NCBI RefSeq assembly: GCF_019357495.1
Contig: NZ_CP079110.1
Span: 496,001-560,000 of the forward strand
Direction: 5' to 3'
Source of the DNA: Nosocomiicoccus ampullae
GTDB lineage: Bacteria > Bacillota > Bacilli > Staphylococcales > Salinicoccaceae
DNA: 64,000 bases
Shown here: positions 8,820 to 16,368 of the stretch, piece by piece
Layout of the letters: each line of letters starts with the position of its first letter
Position numbering within the stretch: the stretch's first letter is position 1
The notes under the pieces: model-generated
What the model was told of the DNA's origin: nothing
Databases searched by the model: none
What the model saw: the letters and a program-made list of their open reading frames with translations, nothing else
Translations under genes and position numbers: made by a program

Positions 8820-9683
8820 ATGCAGACAGGTAAAATTGTAAAAGCACTTGCCGGATTTTATTATGTAAAAAATGGAGATGACGTGTACCAAACACGTGCG
8901 AGAGGAATTTTTCGTAAACGTAAACTCAGTCCTTTAGTCGGTGATATCGTGGATTTTGAATCAGATAATTTAAAAGAAGGTACAATTACTCATATCCATG
9001 ATAGAAAAAACAGCTTAGTCCGACCACAAGTCGCAAATGTCGATCAGTTACTTATAACAATGAGCATTAAAAATCCAAATTTTAGTTTTTATTTAATGGA
9101 CCGCTTCATTGCCTATAGTGAATCTCACGGTATAGATCCCGTATTAATTATTACTAAAATCGACTTAAATAGCGACGAAGCACTCCAAGATAAAATAAAA
9201 GAAACTTATAATATGTACGATATCTTTTTTACTGAAAAAGACACAGTCAATGAATCGTTAAAAGATATTTTTCCAAATAAGTTATTAGTACTTGCTGGTC
9301 AAACAGGTGTCGGTAAAAGTACGCTATTAAATACACTTCTTCCAGAGTTAAACTTAGAGACAAATGAAATTAGTGATAAGTTAAACCGCGGTAAACATAC
9401 GACGCGTCACGTTGAACTTATCGATAAAAATGGCGGTGAAATCGCAGATACACCGGGATTTTCAACAATTGATTTTACACATATTGAAAAAGAAGACTTA
9501 AGATTTTATTTTAAGGAGTTTAATGACTATATTGACAACTGTAAATTTAGAGGATGCGTACATATTAACGAGCCGAAATGTGCAGTAAAAGAAGCAGTCA
9601 ATAACGGTGACATTAAAGAGAGTCGCTATAACAGCTATGTAGAAATTTATGAAGAGATTAGTAATTATAAGGAGAGATATTAA
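8820..9683 (+). CDS. rsgA: Ribosome small-subunit-dependent GTPase RsgA (YloQ)
   Basis: RsgA is a circularly permuted GTPase that checks late 30S subunit maturation. The 287-residue protein has an N-terminal OB fold (about 1-70). The permuted G motifs come in the order TKID (G4, near residue 116), GQTGVGKST (G1, near 160) and DTPG (G3, near 209). A C-terminal zinc-binding region contains CKFRGCVHINEPKC. The start is supported by GGAGGAAT directly upstream. A TATAAT at 8785-8790 probably serves as -10, with a weak -35. The stop overlaps rpe (TAATG). Confidence 0.96.
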   Translation: MQTGKIVKALAGFYYVKNGDDVYQTRARGIFRKRKLSPLVGDIVDFESDNLKEGTITHIHDRKNSLVRPQVANVDQLLITMSIKNPNFSFYLMDRFIAYSESHGIDPVLIITKIDLNSDEALQDKIKETYNMYDIFFTEKDTVNESLKDIFPNKLLVLAGQTGVGKSTLLNTLLPELNLETNEISDKLNRGKHTTRHVELIDKNGGEIADTPGFSTIDFTHIEKEDLRFYFKEFNDYIDNCKFRGCVHINEPKCAVKEAVNNGDIKESRYNSYVEIYEEISNYKERY

Positions 9684-10333
9684 TGGTTAAAGTATTACCA
9701 TCATTATTAGCGAGTGATTTTTTAAATTTAGAAAGTGAAATGACGAGAATGGAAGAAGCGGGTGTAGACATCTTTCATTTAGATATTATGGATGGTCAGT
9801 TTGTACCAAATATTTCCTACGGTATTCCAGTATGTGAAGCAATTAGTAAAAAAACGAATATCCCTCTTGATGTTCATTTAATGACTGAAGACCCAGATCA
9901 GTTCGTTCGAGAATTTCGTGATATGGGCGTCGAGTATTTATCGTTTCATATTGAAGCAACACCTCATGCGCACCGTTTAATTACGCATATTAAAGATAAT
10001 AATATGAAAGCTGGAATTGTGTTAAACCCACAAACACCAGTTAAAGATATCGAGTACGTATTAGACATCGTTGACTTCGTACTTGTGATGACAGTAAATC
10101 CAGGATTTGGTGGACAGTCATTTATCGAGTCAGGTGTGAAAAAAATCGCGGAACTGGATTCAATTCGTACAAGAGAAAACTACGATTACTTAATTGAAGT
10201 AGACGGAGGTATTAATGACGAAACTGCAAAAGTTTGTCGTGATGCAGGTGCAGATCTTTTAGTCAGTGGATCTTACTTATTTAAAGCAGATGACTTAAGA
10301 GAAACAATTAAAGACCTTAAAGGTGAACTATGA
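9683..10333 (+). CDS. rpe: Ribulose-phosphate 3-epimerase
   Basis: This 216-residue TIM-barrel enzyme of the pentose phosphate pathway interconverts ribulose 5-phosphate and xylulose 5-phosphate. Family signatures are visible: LLASDF at the N-terminus, HLDIMDGQFVPN with a metal-ligand His and catalytic Asp, MTVNPGFGGQ near residue 137 and EVDGGIN near 174 with the second catalytic Asp. It is coupled to rsgA (1-base overlap) and thiN (ATGA overlap), as in S. aureus and B. subtilis. Confidence 0.97.
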   Translation: MVKVLPSLLASDFLNLESEMTRMEEAGVDIFHLDIMDGQFVPNISYGIPVCEAISKKTNIPLDVHLMTEDPDQFVREFRDMGVEYLSFHIEATPHAHRLITHIKDNNMKAGIVLNPQTPVKDIEYVLDIVDFVLVMTVNPGFGGQSFIESGVKKIAELDSIRTRENYDYLIEVDGGINDETAKVCRDAGADLLVSGSYLFKADDLRETIKDLKGEL

Positions 10334-10941
10334 AAATAAACGTCGTGATGAGAGACGTTGACTTTATTAATGATACGAATAACTATGCTGGTGTTGATAG
10401 AGGGGTATATAGATTATTGAAAAAAGGGATTATCCCGAAATTTACGTACGGCGACTACGACTCAGTAAGCGATGAAGAACGTGAATTTATTGAATCGCAA
10501 TTAAAAATTAATGCAGTAAATAGTGAAAAAGACTATACCGATAGTCATTTAGCATTATTTGATTTAGTCGATAAAGGTTACACTGAAATTGATGTGTACG
10601 GTGCATTAGGCGACCGGATCGACCACGAATTAATGAATATCCAACTTCTATTAAACGAAAAGTTTAAAAATGTTGATATTCGGTTAATTGATAAGTTGAA
10701 CGTCATATTTAAAGTAATGGGCAAAAAAGAATTAAAAAATATCGGCTATAAATATGTGTCATTCATACCGTTTTTTAACGGTACAACGTTAACTTTAGAC
10801 GGATTTAAATACGACGGAGAAGTTGAAATATCTATTGGAAGTACTCTAACAGTGTCCAATGAATTTATAGACCAAACTGCGACGGTTGAAACAAATCAAC
10901 CCGTCATCGCGATTTACTCAAACGATAAAGGTAGGGGATAA
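10330..10941 (+). CDS. thiN: Thiamine pyrophosphokinase
   Basis: ThiN transfers pyrophosphate from ATP to thiamine to make thiamine pyrophosphate. The 203-residue protein has the typical N-terminal DRGVYRLL and FTYGDYDSVS (substrate and Mg binding), EKDYTDSHLAL (about residues 63-73) and GALGDRIDHEL (about 93-103), all conserved in the family. Its ATG overlaps the rpe stop as ATGA, so it belongs to the rsgA-rpe-thiN operon. The position after rpe is the usual one. Confidence 0.93.
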   Translation: MKINVVMRDVDFINDTNNYAGVDRGVYRLLKKGIIPKFTYGDYDSVSDEEREFIESQLKINAVNSEKDYTDSHLALFDLVDKGYTEIDVYGALGDRIDHELMNIQLLLNEKFKNVDIRLIDKLNVIFKVMGKKELKNIGYKYVSFIPFFNGTTLTLDGFKYDGEVEISIGSTLTVSNEFIDQTATVETNQPVIAIYSNDKGRG

Positions 10942-10945
10942 GAGT

Positions 10946-11647
10946 ATGTTATTACTTGGACCATTCGTCAATGGTTTAGCAATAATTATCGGTGGTTCAC
11001 TCGGGTTAATTTTTACATTTATACCAGAACATATGAAAGACTCTATACTTAAAGCACAAGGTCTAGTAGTAATTGGGCTTGGTATACAAATGATATCCGC
11101 TTCTACAGATGTGATTATCACTTTACTTAGCTTAATTATCGGTGTCGTAATCGGTGAAATACTAGACTTAGAAGGTCGATTAAACGGAGTTGGACACTGG
11201 TTAGAATTTAAACTCGGCGATAAAAATGCAGGTAATATCTCTCAAGGTCTCGTATCTGGATCGATGATCTTTATCATCGGAGCGATGGGGATTGTCGGTG
11301 GTTTAGATGCGGGTATGCGCGGAGATAATACAGTATTTTACACAAAGTCTTTTATGGACTTCTTCATTGCGCTAGTTATGACAACGACTTATGGTCTAGG
11401 AGTAATCATCTCTGGAATTCCAGCATTTTTATATGAAGCATTAATTACGTTAGGTGCCAAAGGATTTGCACAATTTATACCAGAGTCGGTATTAAGTACG
11501 ATGACAAAACAAGTAAGTGCAACAGGAGGAGTTATCATATTTGCGATCGGCTTAAATATGATGAACGTCACAAAAACACGTGTTGGTAATATGATTCCAG
11601 CAATATTTGTTGCGATGATTGCCGTGTATATTATAAGTTTATTTTAA
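10946..11647 (+). CDS. DUF554 family integral membrane protein
   Basis: This 233-residue hydrophobic protein has about seven predicted membrane segments, starting MLLLGPFVNGLAIIIGGSLG, as in the DUF554 (YdfK/YqgA) family, whose function is not established. The chosen ATG has GGGGATAAG upstream and starts four bases after the thiN stop; a longer reading would overlap thiN by 56 bases without a ribosome site. A strong terminator follows directly. It is the last gene of the rsgA-rpe-thiN transcript and is not a usual member of that operon in S. aureus. Confidence 0.85.
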   Translation: MLLLGPFVNGLAIIIGGSLGLIFTFIPEHMKDSILKAQGLVVIGLGIQMISASTDVIITLLSLIIGVVIGEILDLEGRLNGVGHWLEFKLGDKNAGNISQGLVSGSMIFIIGAMGIVGGLDAGMRGDNTVFYTKSFMDFFIALVMTTTYGLGVIISGIPAFLYEALITLGAKGFAQFIPESVLSTMTKQVSATGGVIIFAIGLNMMNVTKTRVGNMIPAIFVAMIAVYIISLF

Positions 11648-11683
11648 AAAAGATGAACTCTTTTATAGAGTTCATCTTTTTTA
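11646..11683 (+). terminator. Rho-independent terminator after the DUF554 gene
   Basis: AGATGAACTC (11651-11660) pairs with GAGTTCATCT (11668-11677), flanked by A5 on the left and T6 on the right. It could work in both directions and closes the rsgA-rpe-thiN-DUF554 unit. Confidence 0.9.
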
Positions 11684-11727
11684 TGTTTGTAGTGCTTTTT
11701 ATCTTGTTGGAATTGAGAATAGAGGCG

Positions 11728-12192
11728 TTTTTGTTAACGAGTGAGAATGTGTGTTGATGCAAATCGTTTTTACGTCAACAGTTTAAAATTACGTTAATGC
11801 AATTTGGATTTACGTAAACGATGAAACCATTACGTGTACAATTAAAAGATTTGCGTTAAATTAATGGACCATCTGTTAACGCTAACGGCTTTTACGTTAA
11901 CGAAAGTCCAAAATGACTCATTAATTTACATCAAATAAGACGATTATATTTACAGTAGGACTAAACAATCCTTGTTTCAAGAATTTTATCTTATAAATAT
12001 AAATGCGGAGGACTTTTTTGTTAAAGAGAGAGAATGTATGTTGACGCAAAAGGGCTTTGCGTGAAAAGAATTGAATTAATTTAACATAACTTCGATTTGC
12101 GTAAACGACCATCTCGTTACGTTGACGATTCAGCGATTTGCGTCAAACTAACGCCACTCTCTTTAACGCAAACTCATTTTGCGTTAAATTAA
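11728..12192. repeat. Cluster of about 14 degenerate TTTACGTTAACG / TTTGCGTTAA motifs
   Basis: This gene-free stretch between the DUF554 terminator and rpmB is filled with short related units in both orientations: TTTACGTCAAC (11769), ATTACGTTAAT (11788), ATTTACGTAAACGA (11808), TTGCGTTAA (11851), TTTACGTTAACG (11891), TTGACGCAAA (12041), TTTGCGTAAACG (12097), GTTACGTTGACG (12116), TTTGCGTCAAAC (12137), TTTAACGCAAA (12162) and TTTTGCGTTAAATTAA (12177). A longer block at about 11728-11763 (TTTTGTTAACGAGTGAGAAT and on) recurs in degenerate form at 12014-12049. Spacing is irregular, so this is not a CRISPR array. No credible ORF is seen. A related cluster lies at 40569-40677. Confidence 0.7.
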
Positions 12193-12289
12193 ATCAAAAA
12201 CACGAATGACATTCCAACTCCTTTACAAGACAAAAAGCCTACTCCGACCAAAATCATACATCCGAACCGATAAACGAGCATGTGTACAC

Positions 12290-12338
12290 ATAAAAAAAGA
12301 GATTTGTACGAATCTATCGCACAAATCTCTTTTTTTTA
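12290..12338 (-). terminator. Bidirectional terminator after rpmB
   Basis: AGAGATTTGT (12298-12307) pairs with ACAAATCTCT (12321-12330). The A run at 12292-12298 supplies the T tract on the minus strand for rpmB, and T8 on the right would terminate + strand transcripts. Confidence 0.88.
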
Positions 12339-12344
12339 TTTTAA

Positions 12345-12533
12345 TTATACACGTTGTACTTTTCCAGATTTTAAAGCACGTGCTGAAACCCAAACACGTT
12401 TAGGTTTTCCATCTACCATGATTCTTACTTTGTGTAAGTTAGCACCAAAAGTTCTTTTATTAGCATTTAGTGCGTGAGAACGGTTGTTACCTGATCTAGC
12501 ACGGCGACCTGTAACGTAACATACTTTAGCCAT
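12345..12533 (-). CDS. rpmB: 50S ribosomal protein L28
   Basis: This 62-residue protein has the L28 N-terminus [20 protein letters not shown] and the C-terminal [11 protein letters not shown]. It is the only housekeeping gene on the minus strand in the first 32 kb, as in other staphylococci. The start at MAKV is preceded by GGAGTGGGACGA on the minus strand; an upstream in-frame ATG would add MGR and destroy the spacing, so it is rejected. A bidirectional terminator follows. Confidence 0.97.
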   Translation of the reverse strand: MAKVCYVTGRRARSGNNRSHALNANKRTFGANLHKVRIMVDGKPKRVWVSARALKSGKVQRV

Positions 12534-12668
12534 TCGTCCCACTCCTTCATTTAGTTTTTAATTGATAATTCTTATTGTCGAATACTATAATATAATACAT
12601 GAATATAGTTTAAAACACAATAAGAAATATTATGTCATTCTATATAATCATGCAGTTTATAGAAGGAC

Positions 12669-12698
12669 TTGTCAAACGGAGTACTTTACATCTATAAT
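12669..12698 (+). promoter_or_regulatory. Predicted sigma-A promoter of yloU-fakA
   Basis: TTGTCA (12669-12674) and a perfect TATAAT (12693-12698) are separated by 18 bases. The AGGAG of yloU follows at 12711. This promoter diverges from rpmB and drives yloU and fakA. Confidence 0.75.
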
Positions 12699-12722
12699 AA
12701 AATGATGATTAGGAGTGAGTTT

Positions 12723-13088
12723 ATGTCACTAAAAATTAATAATGAGCTTGGTACAATCGAAGTTTCAACAGACGTTATCGCAAATATCGCTGGTGGCGTT
12801 GTAAGTGAAAGTTACGGTGTCGTTGGAATGGCTTCAAAAACATTCCGCGATGGATTTGCTGAGTTATTAGGTAAAGAAAACTATGCACGCGGTGTAGTAG
12901 TAGAAAATGAAAATGACAGTTTAAAAATTGATTTGTATATTATCGTTCTGTACGGAGTTAAAATTTCAGAAGTTGCATCAAACGTACAATCAACGGTGAA
13001 GTATACGCTAGAAAAAACATTAGGACTTAAAATTGATTCTGTAAACATCCACGTTCAAGGTGTTAGAATCATTGATTCGGATGAGTAG
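12723..13088 (+). CDS. Asp23/Gls24 family envelope stress protein YloU
   Basis: This 121-residue Asp23-family protein starts MSLKINNELGTIEVSTDVIANIAGGVVSES. Family members are small soluble proteins tied to membrane or envelope homeostasis, and YloU is almost always encoded just before fakA, hinting at a link to fatty acid handling. The ATG at 12723 has AGGAGTGAG seven bases upstream; an earlier in-frame start would lie inside the promoter and is rejected. Confidence 0.93.
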   Translation: MSLKINNELGTIEVSTDVIANIAGGVVSESYGVVGMASKTFRDGFAELLGKENYARGVVVENENDSLKIDLYIIVLYGVKISEVASNVQSTVKYTLEKTLGLKIDSVNIHVQGVRIIDSDE

Positions 13089-13107
13089 TTAGGGAGGATT
13101 TTTGGAA

Positions 13108-14757
13108 ATGAATAAAATAGATGGACAACAGTTTCGCAAAATGATTTTAAATGGTGCGAACAATTTAAAAAAGCACGCGGATTATGTTGATTCACTGAAT
13201 GTCTTCCCAGTACCAGATGGAGACACAGGAACAAATATGAAGTTGTCAATTGTTTCAGGTGCTTCGGAAGTTGAAAATTTAAGTAGTAATCACGTTGGTG
13301 AAGTTGGTAAACATTTCTCTAAAGGTTTACTAATGGGAGCTAGAGGTAACTCAGGTGTTATTCTCTCACAGTTATTTAGAGGGTTCTCTAAACAAGTAGA
13401 AGCACTTGAGACTATCGATCACGCTTCGTTTAGTGACGCGTTTCAAGCTGGGGTAAAAACAGCTTACAAAGCTGTCATGAAGCCAGTTGAAGGTACAATT
13501 TTAACAGTCGCTAAAGACTCAGCAGATAAAGCAACAGAAGTTTCTAAAGAAGAAACAAATATTGTTAAAATTATGGAAGCAGTATTAGAAGAAGCGAAAG
13601 CTTCACTAAAACGTACACCAGACTTATTACCTGTACTAAAAGAAGTTGGTGTTGTCGACTCTGGTGGTCAAGGACTCGTTTACGTTTATGAAGGTTTCCT
13701 AAAAGCACTTAAAGGTGAAGAAGTCGAAGAAACTGATTCAGTAGAAAAAACTGACTCAGTAAATACTGATGAGTTCGTAAATGACGTTCATGAATTCGAT
13801 GAGTTCATGACGGTTGATGATATTGAATTTGGATTCTGTACAGAATTTATGGTGCGCTTTGGTGACGATAAAAAGAAATTTGACGAAGACGAATTTAGAA
13901 ATGATATGGATAAGTTCGGTGATTCTTTACTCGTCATTAACGACGACGAGATCGTAAAAGTTCACGTACATACTAATCGCCCAGGTGAAGCATTAACTTA
14001 TGGTGCGGAGTACGGTGAAATTATTAAAACAAAAATTGAAAACATGCGTGAACAGTTTAGAGCTTTAGAAGCTAAGCGCGGAGAAAACAATAAAAAAGAA
14101 GCGATTAAAACAGCAATTATCGCTGTTTCAAGTGGTGAAGGTATCGATAATCTATTAAAGAGTATCGGTGTAACGCACTTAATTAGCGGTGGACAGACGA
14201 TGAACCCTTCAACTGAAGATATCGTAAATATTATTAAAGATGAAAATGTTGAAGAAGTTATTATCATGCCAAACAACAAAAACATTATTATGGCAGCTGA
14301 ACAAGCGTCAGAAATAATAGACGTCAATTCTGCGGTTATTCCTACGCGTTCTATTCCTGAATGTGTATCTGCGATGTTCTCATTTAATCCAGAAGCTTCA
14401 TTAAAAGAAAATAAAGCATCAATGGTGGAAGCAATCGAACATGTACAAACAGGTCAAGTGACTTACGCAGTTAGAGATACTAAAATTGATGACGTCGAAA
14501 TTAAAAAAGATGAACATATGGGTATTGTTGACGGGAAGATTGTTACGTCAAATAAAGACGTTAAAGTAACGTTAAATGAGTTACTTGAAACGATGATTGA
14601 TGACGAGTCAGAAATCGTGACAATCTTCACTGGTGAAGGTAGTGAAGATTCACTCGTTGATGAACTAGTAGAGAAATTTGAAGATTCTCATGACGTTGAA
14701 TTTGAAATTCACGATGGTAAACAACCAGTATATAGTTATTTAATTTCTGTAGAGTAA
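13108..14757 (+). CDS. fakA: Fatty acid kinase catalytic subunit FakA (DAK2 family)
   Basis: FakA phosphorylates exogenous fatty acids bound to FakB, making acyl-phosphate for PlsX/PlsY. The 549-residue protein has an N-terminal DhaL/DAK2 nucleotide-binding domain (about 1-205) with NVFPVPDGDTGTNM, in which the Asp residues bind Mg-ATP, and GARGNSGVILSQLFRG. A middle domain and a C-terminal FakB-binding domain follow. The ATG at 13108 lies ten bases after GGAGG; the TTG six bases earlier is too close to the Shine-Dalgarno. FakA is relevant to the nearby P450, since both use free fatty acids. Confidence 0.95.
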   Translation: MNKIDGQQFRKMILNGANNLKKHADYVDSLNVFPVPDGDTGTNMKLSIVSGASEVENLSSNHVGEVGKHFSKGLLMGARGNSGVILSQLFRGFSKQVEALETIDHASFSDAFQAGVKTAYKAVMKPVEGTILTVAKDSADKATEVSKEETNIVKIMEAVLEEAKASLKRTPDLLPVLKEVGVVDSGGQGLVYVYEGFLKALKGEEVEETDSVEKTDSVNTDEFVNDVHEFDEFMTVDDIEFGFCTEFMVRFGDDKKKFDEDEFRNDMDKFGDSLLVINDDEIVKVHVHTNRPGEALTYGAEYGEIIKTKIENMREQFRALEAKRGENNKKEAIKTAIIAVSSGEGIDNLLKSIGVTHLISGGQTMNPSTEDIVNIIKDENVEEVIIMPNNKNIIMAAEQASEIIDVNSAVIPTRSIPECVSAMFSFNPEASLKENKASMVEAIEHVQTGQVTYAVRDTKIDDVEIKKDEHMGIVDGKIVTSNKDVKVTLNELLETMIDDESEIVTIFTGEGSEDSLVDELVEKFEDSHDVEFEIHDGKQPVYSYLISVE

Positions 14758-14760
14758 TTT

Positions 14761-14796
14761 AAAGCCACATCGGTATTCATCGATGTGGCTTTTATA
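14761..14796 (+). terminator. Terminator-like hairpin between fakA and sdaAB
   Basis: AAAGCCACATCG (14761-14772) pairs perfectly with CGATGTGGCTTT (14781-14792). The T tract is short (TTTTAT), so it may terminate partially. Confidence 0.75.
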
Positions 14797-14811
14797 TGAT
14801 GAGGTGAATTT

Positions 14812-15483
14812 ATGAAATATAATAGTGTGTTTGATATTATTGGACCAGTAATGGTTGGTCCATCGAGTTCACATACTGCAGGGTCTGTTAAAATTGGACA
14901 GACGGCGCGCAATCTATTTAAAAAGCAACCAGAAAAAGTCGATATCTATTTATATGGATCATTTAAAGACACGTATAAAGGTCACGCGACAGATGTTGCA
15001 TTAATTGGTGGATTACTTGGCTTTTCTACAGATAATCCTAAAATTAAGTACGCATACGAAGAAGCTGAAAATAGAAATATGCGTGTCAAAATTATTGAAA
15101 TGGCAGAAGAAAGAAGCCATCCAAATACTGCATCACTTCACTTATATAGTGGCGATGAAGAGTTAATCGTTGAAGCGATTTCTATCGGTGGTGGTATGAT
15201 TCAAGTCGTTTCTATTAATGATTATCCGATTTCTTTATCTGGAAATTTACATTCACTACTCGTCTTTCATAAAGATAGTTTCGGTACAATTGCGAACGTG
15301 ACAAGTATTTTAAAAGATGCTGAGTTAAACATCGGAACGATGAATGTTTCTCGTAAAGAAGTTGGTGAGACAGCTCTCATGACGATTGAAATCGATGGTA
15401 AATGTGATGAAAAAACTGTTCAAGCAATCGAAGCGGTTGAAGGTGTCGAACGGGTGATAGAACTAAAAGAGGAAGATGCGTGA
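14812..15483 (+). CDS. sdaAB: L-serine dehydratase, beta subunit
   Basis: This is the small subunit of the iron-sulfur L-serine deaminase, which makes pyruvate and ammonia. The 223-residue protein starts with the beta-domain signature SVFDIIGPVMVGPSSSHTAG and ends with an ACT regulatory domain (about 148-220, LLVFHKDSFGTIANVTSIL). GAGGTGAATTT lies before the ATG. The last bases overlap the start of sdaAA. Confidence 0.95.
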   Translation: MKYNSVFDIIGPVMVGPSSSHTAGSVKIGQTARNLFKKQPEKVDIYLYGSFKDTYKGHATDVALIGGLLGFSTDNPKIKYAYEEAENRNMRVKIIEMAEERSHPNTASLHLYSGDEELIVEAISIGGGMIQVVSINDYPISLSGNLHSLLVFHKDSFGTIANVTSILKDAELNIGTMNVSRKEVGETALMTIEIDGKCDEKTVQAIEAVEGVERVIELKEEDA

Positions 15484-16364
15484 TAGATATGAACGAATTT
15501 AGTAGCATTAACCAGTTAATATCTAAAGCAGAGTCTCAAGGGAAGTCTGTCGCGGATATTATGATCGAGCAAGAAGTAAACACGTCAGGACTTACTTATG
15601 AAAAAGTATGGCAGAAAATGGAACGAAACTTAAGTACGATGGAATCAGCAGTAAAAGAAGGTGTTGAAGGTGTCGAAAGTACAACTGGGTTAACCGGTGG
15701 AGATGCTTTCAAAATGAAGCGTTACATAGAATCTGGCCGAGGGTTAAGTGGAGATTTAACACTGCATGCGATTTGTTACGCAGTATCGACGAACGAAGTA
15801 AATGCTGCAATGGGTCAAATATGTGCGACACCAACAGCAGGTTCAGCAGGTGTTGTACCTGGTGTATTATTTGCAATGAAAGAAAGTCATCCGGAGTTTA
15901 CGCATGAAGATATGGTTAAATTTTTATTTACAGCGGGTGCTTTTGGAATGGTCGTTGCGAATAACGCGAGTATTTCTGGTGCAGCTGGTGGATGCCAAGC
16001 AGAAGTTGGGAGTGCATCTGCAATGGCAGCAGCTGCAGTGACTGAAATGGCTGGAGGTAGCCCTGAAATGTGTGCACATGCTTTTTCAATTGCTCTTAAA
16101 AATATGCTCGGCCTAGTGTGTGATCCAGTTGCTGGTCTTGTTGAAGTGCCGTGCGTAAAACGTAATGCAGCGGGTGCGTCAAACGCATTAACAGCAGCAG
16201 ATATGGCGCTTGCTGGTATTAAATCTAGAATCCCTGCAGATGAAGTTGTTGAAGCGATGTTTAAAATCGGTTTAACAATGCCGTCACAGCTACGTGAAAC
16301 TGGCCGTGGAGGGCTTGCTGCAACTCCGACAGGTGAACGAATTAAAGAAGAGTTATTTGGATAG
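15480..16364 (+). CDS. sdaAA: L-serine dehydratase, alpha subunit
   Basis: This is the catalytic, 4Fe-4S-containing subunit of L-serine deaminase. The 294-residue protein shows GLTGGDAFKMKRYIESG, ATPTAGSAGVVPGV, SISGAAGGCQAEVGSASAMA and VCDPVAGLVEVPCVKRNA, with the conserved cysteines that hold the cluster. GTG at 15480 overlaps the sdaAB stop (GTGA) and lies seven bases after GAGG; an ATG at 15489 is possible but would be 16 bases from it. It acts as a heterodimer with SdaAB. Confidence 0.95.
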   Translation: MIDMNEFSSINQLISKAESQGKSVADIMIEQEVNTSGLTYEKVWQKMERNLSTMESAVKEGVEGVESTTGLTGGDAFKMKRYIESGRGLSGDLTLHAICYAVSTNEVNAAMGQICATPTAGSAGVVPGVLFAMKESHPEFTHEDMVKFLFTAGAFGMVVANNASISGAAGGCQAEVGSASAMAAAAVTEMAGGSPEMCAHAFSIALKNMLGLVCDPVAGLVEVPCVKRNAAGASNALTAADMALAGIKSRIPADEVVEAMFKIGLTMPSQLRETGRGGLAATPTGERIKEELFG

Positions 16365-16368
16365 TTAA

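Noticed and set aside
11921-12112. 63-codon minus-strand ORF in the repeat region
   Set aside because: No Shine-Dalgarno, repeat-derived composition and no recognisable protein features.
11728-12192. Possible CRISPR array
   Set aside because: Units are short, degenerate, in both orientations and irregularly spaced; there are no uniform spacers and no cas genes.
12206-12477. Two small + strand ORFs near rpmB
   Set aside because: They run through the bidirectional terminator and the opposite strand of rpmB.
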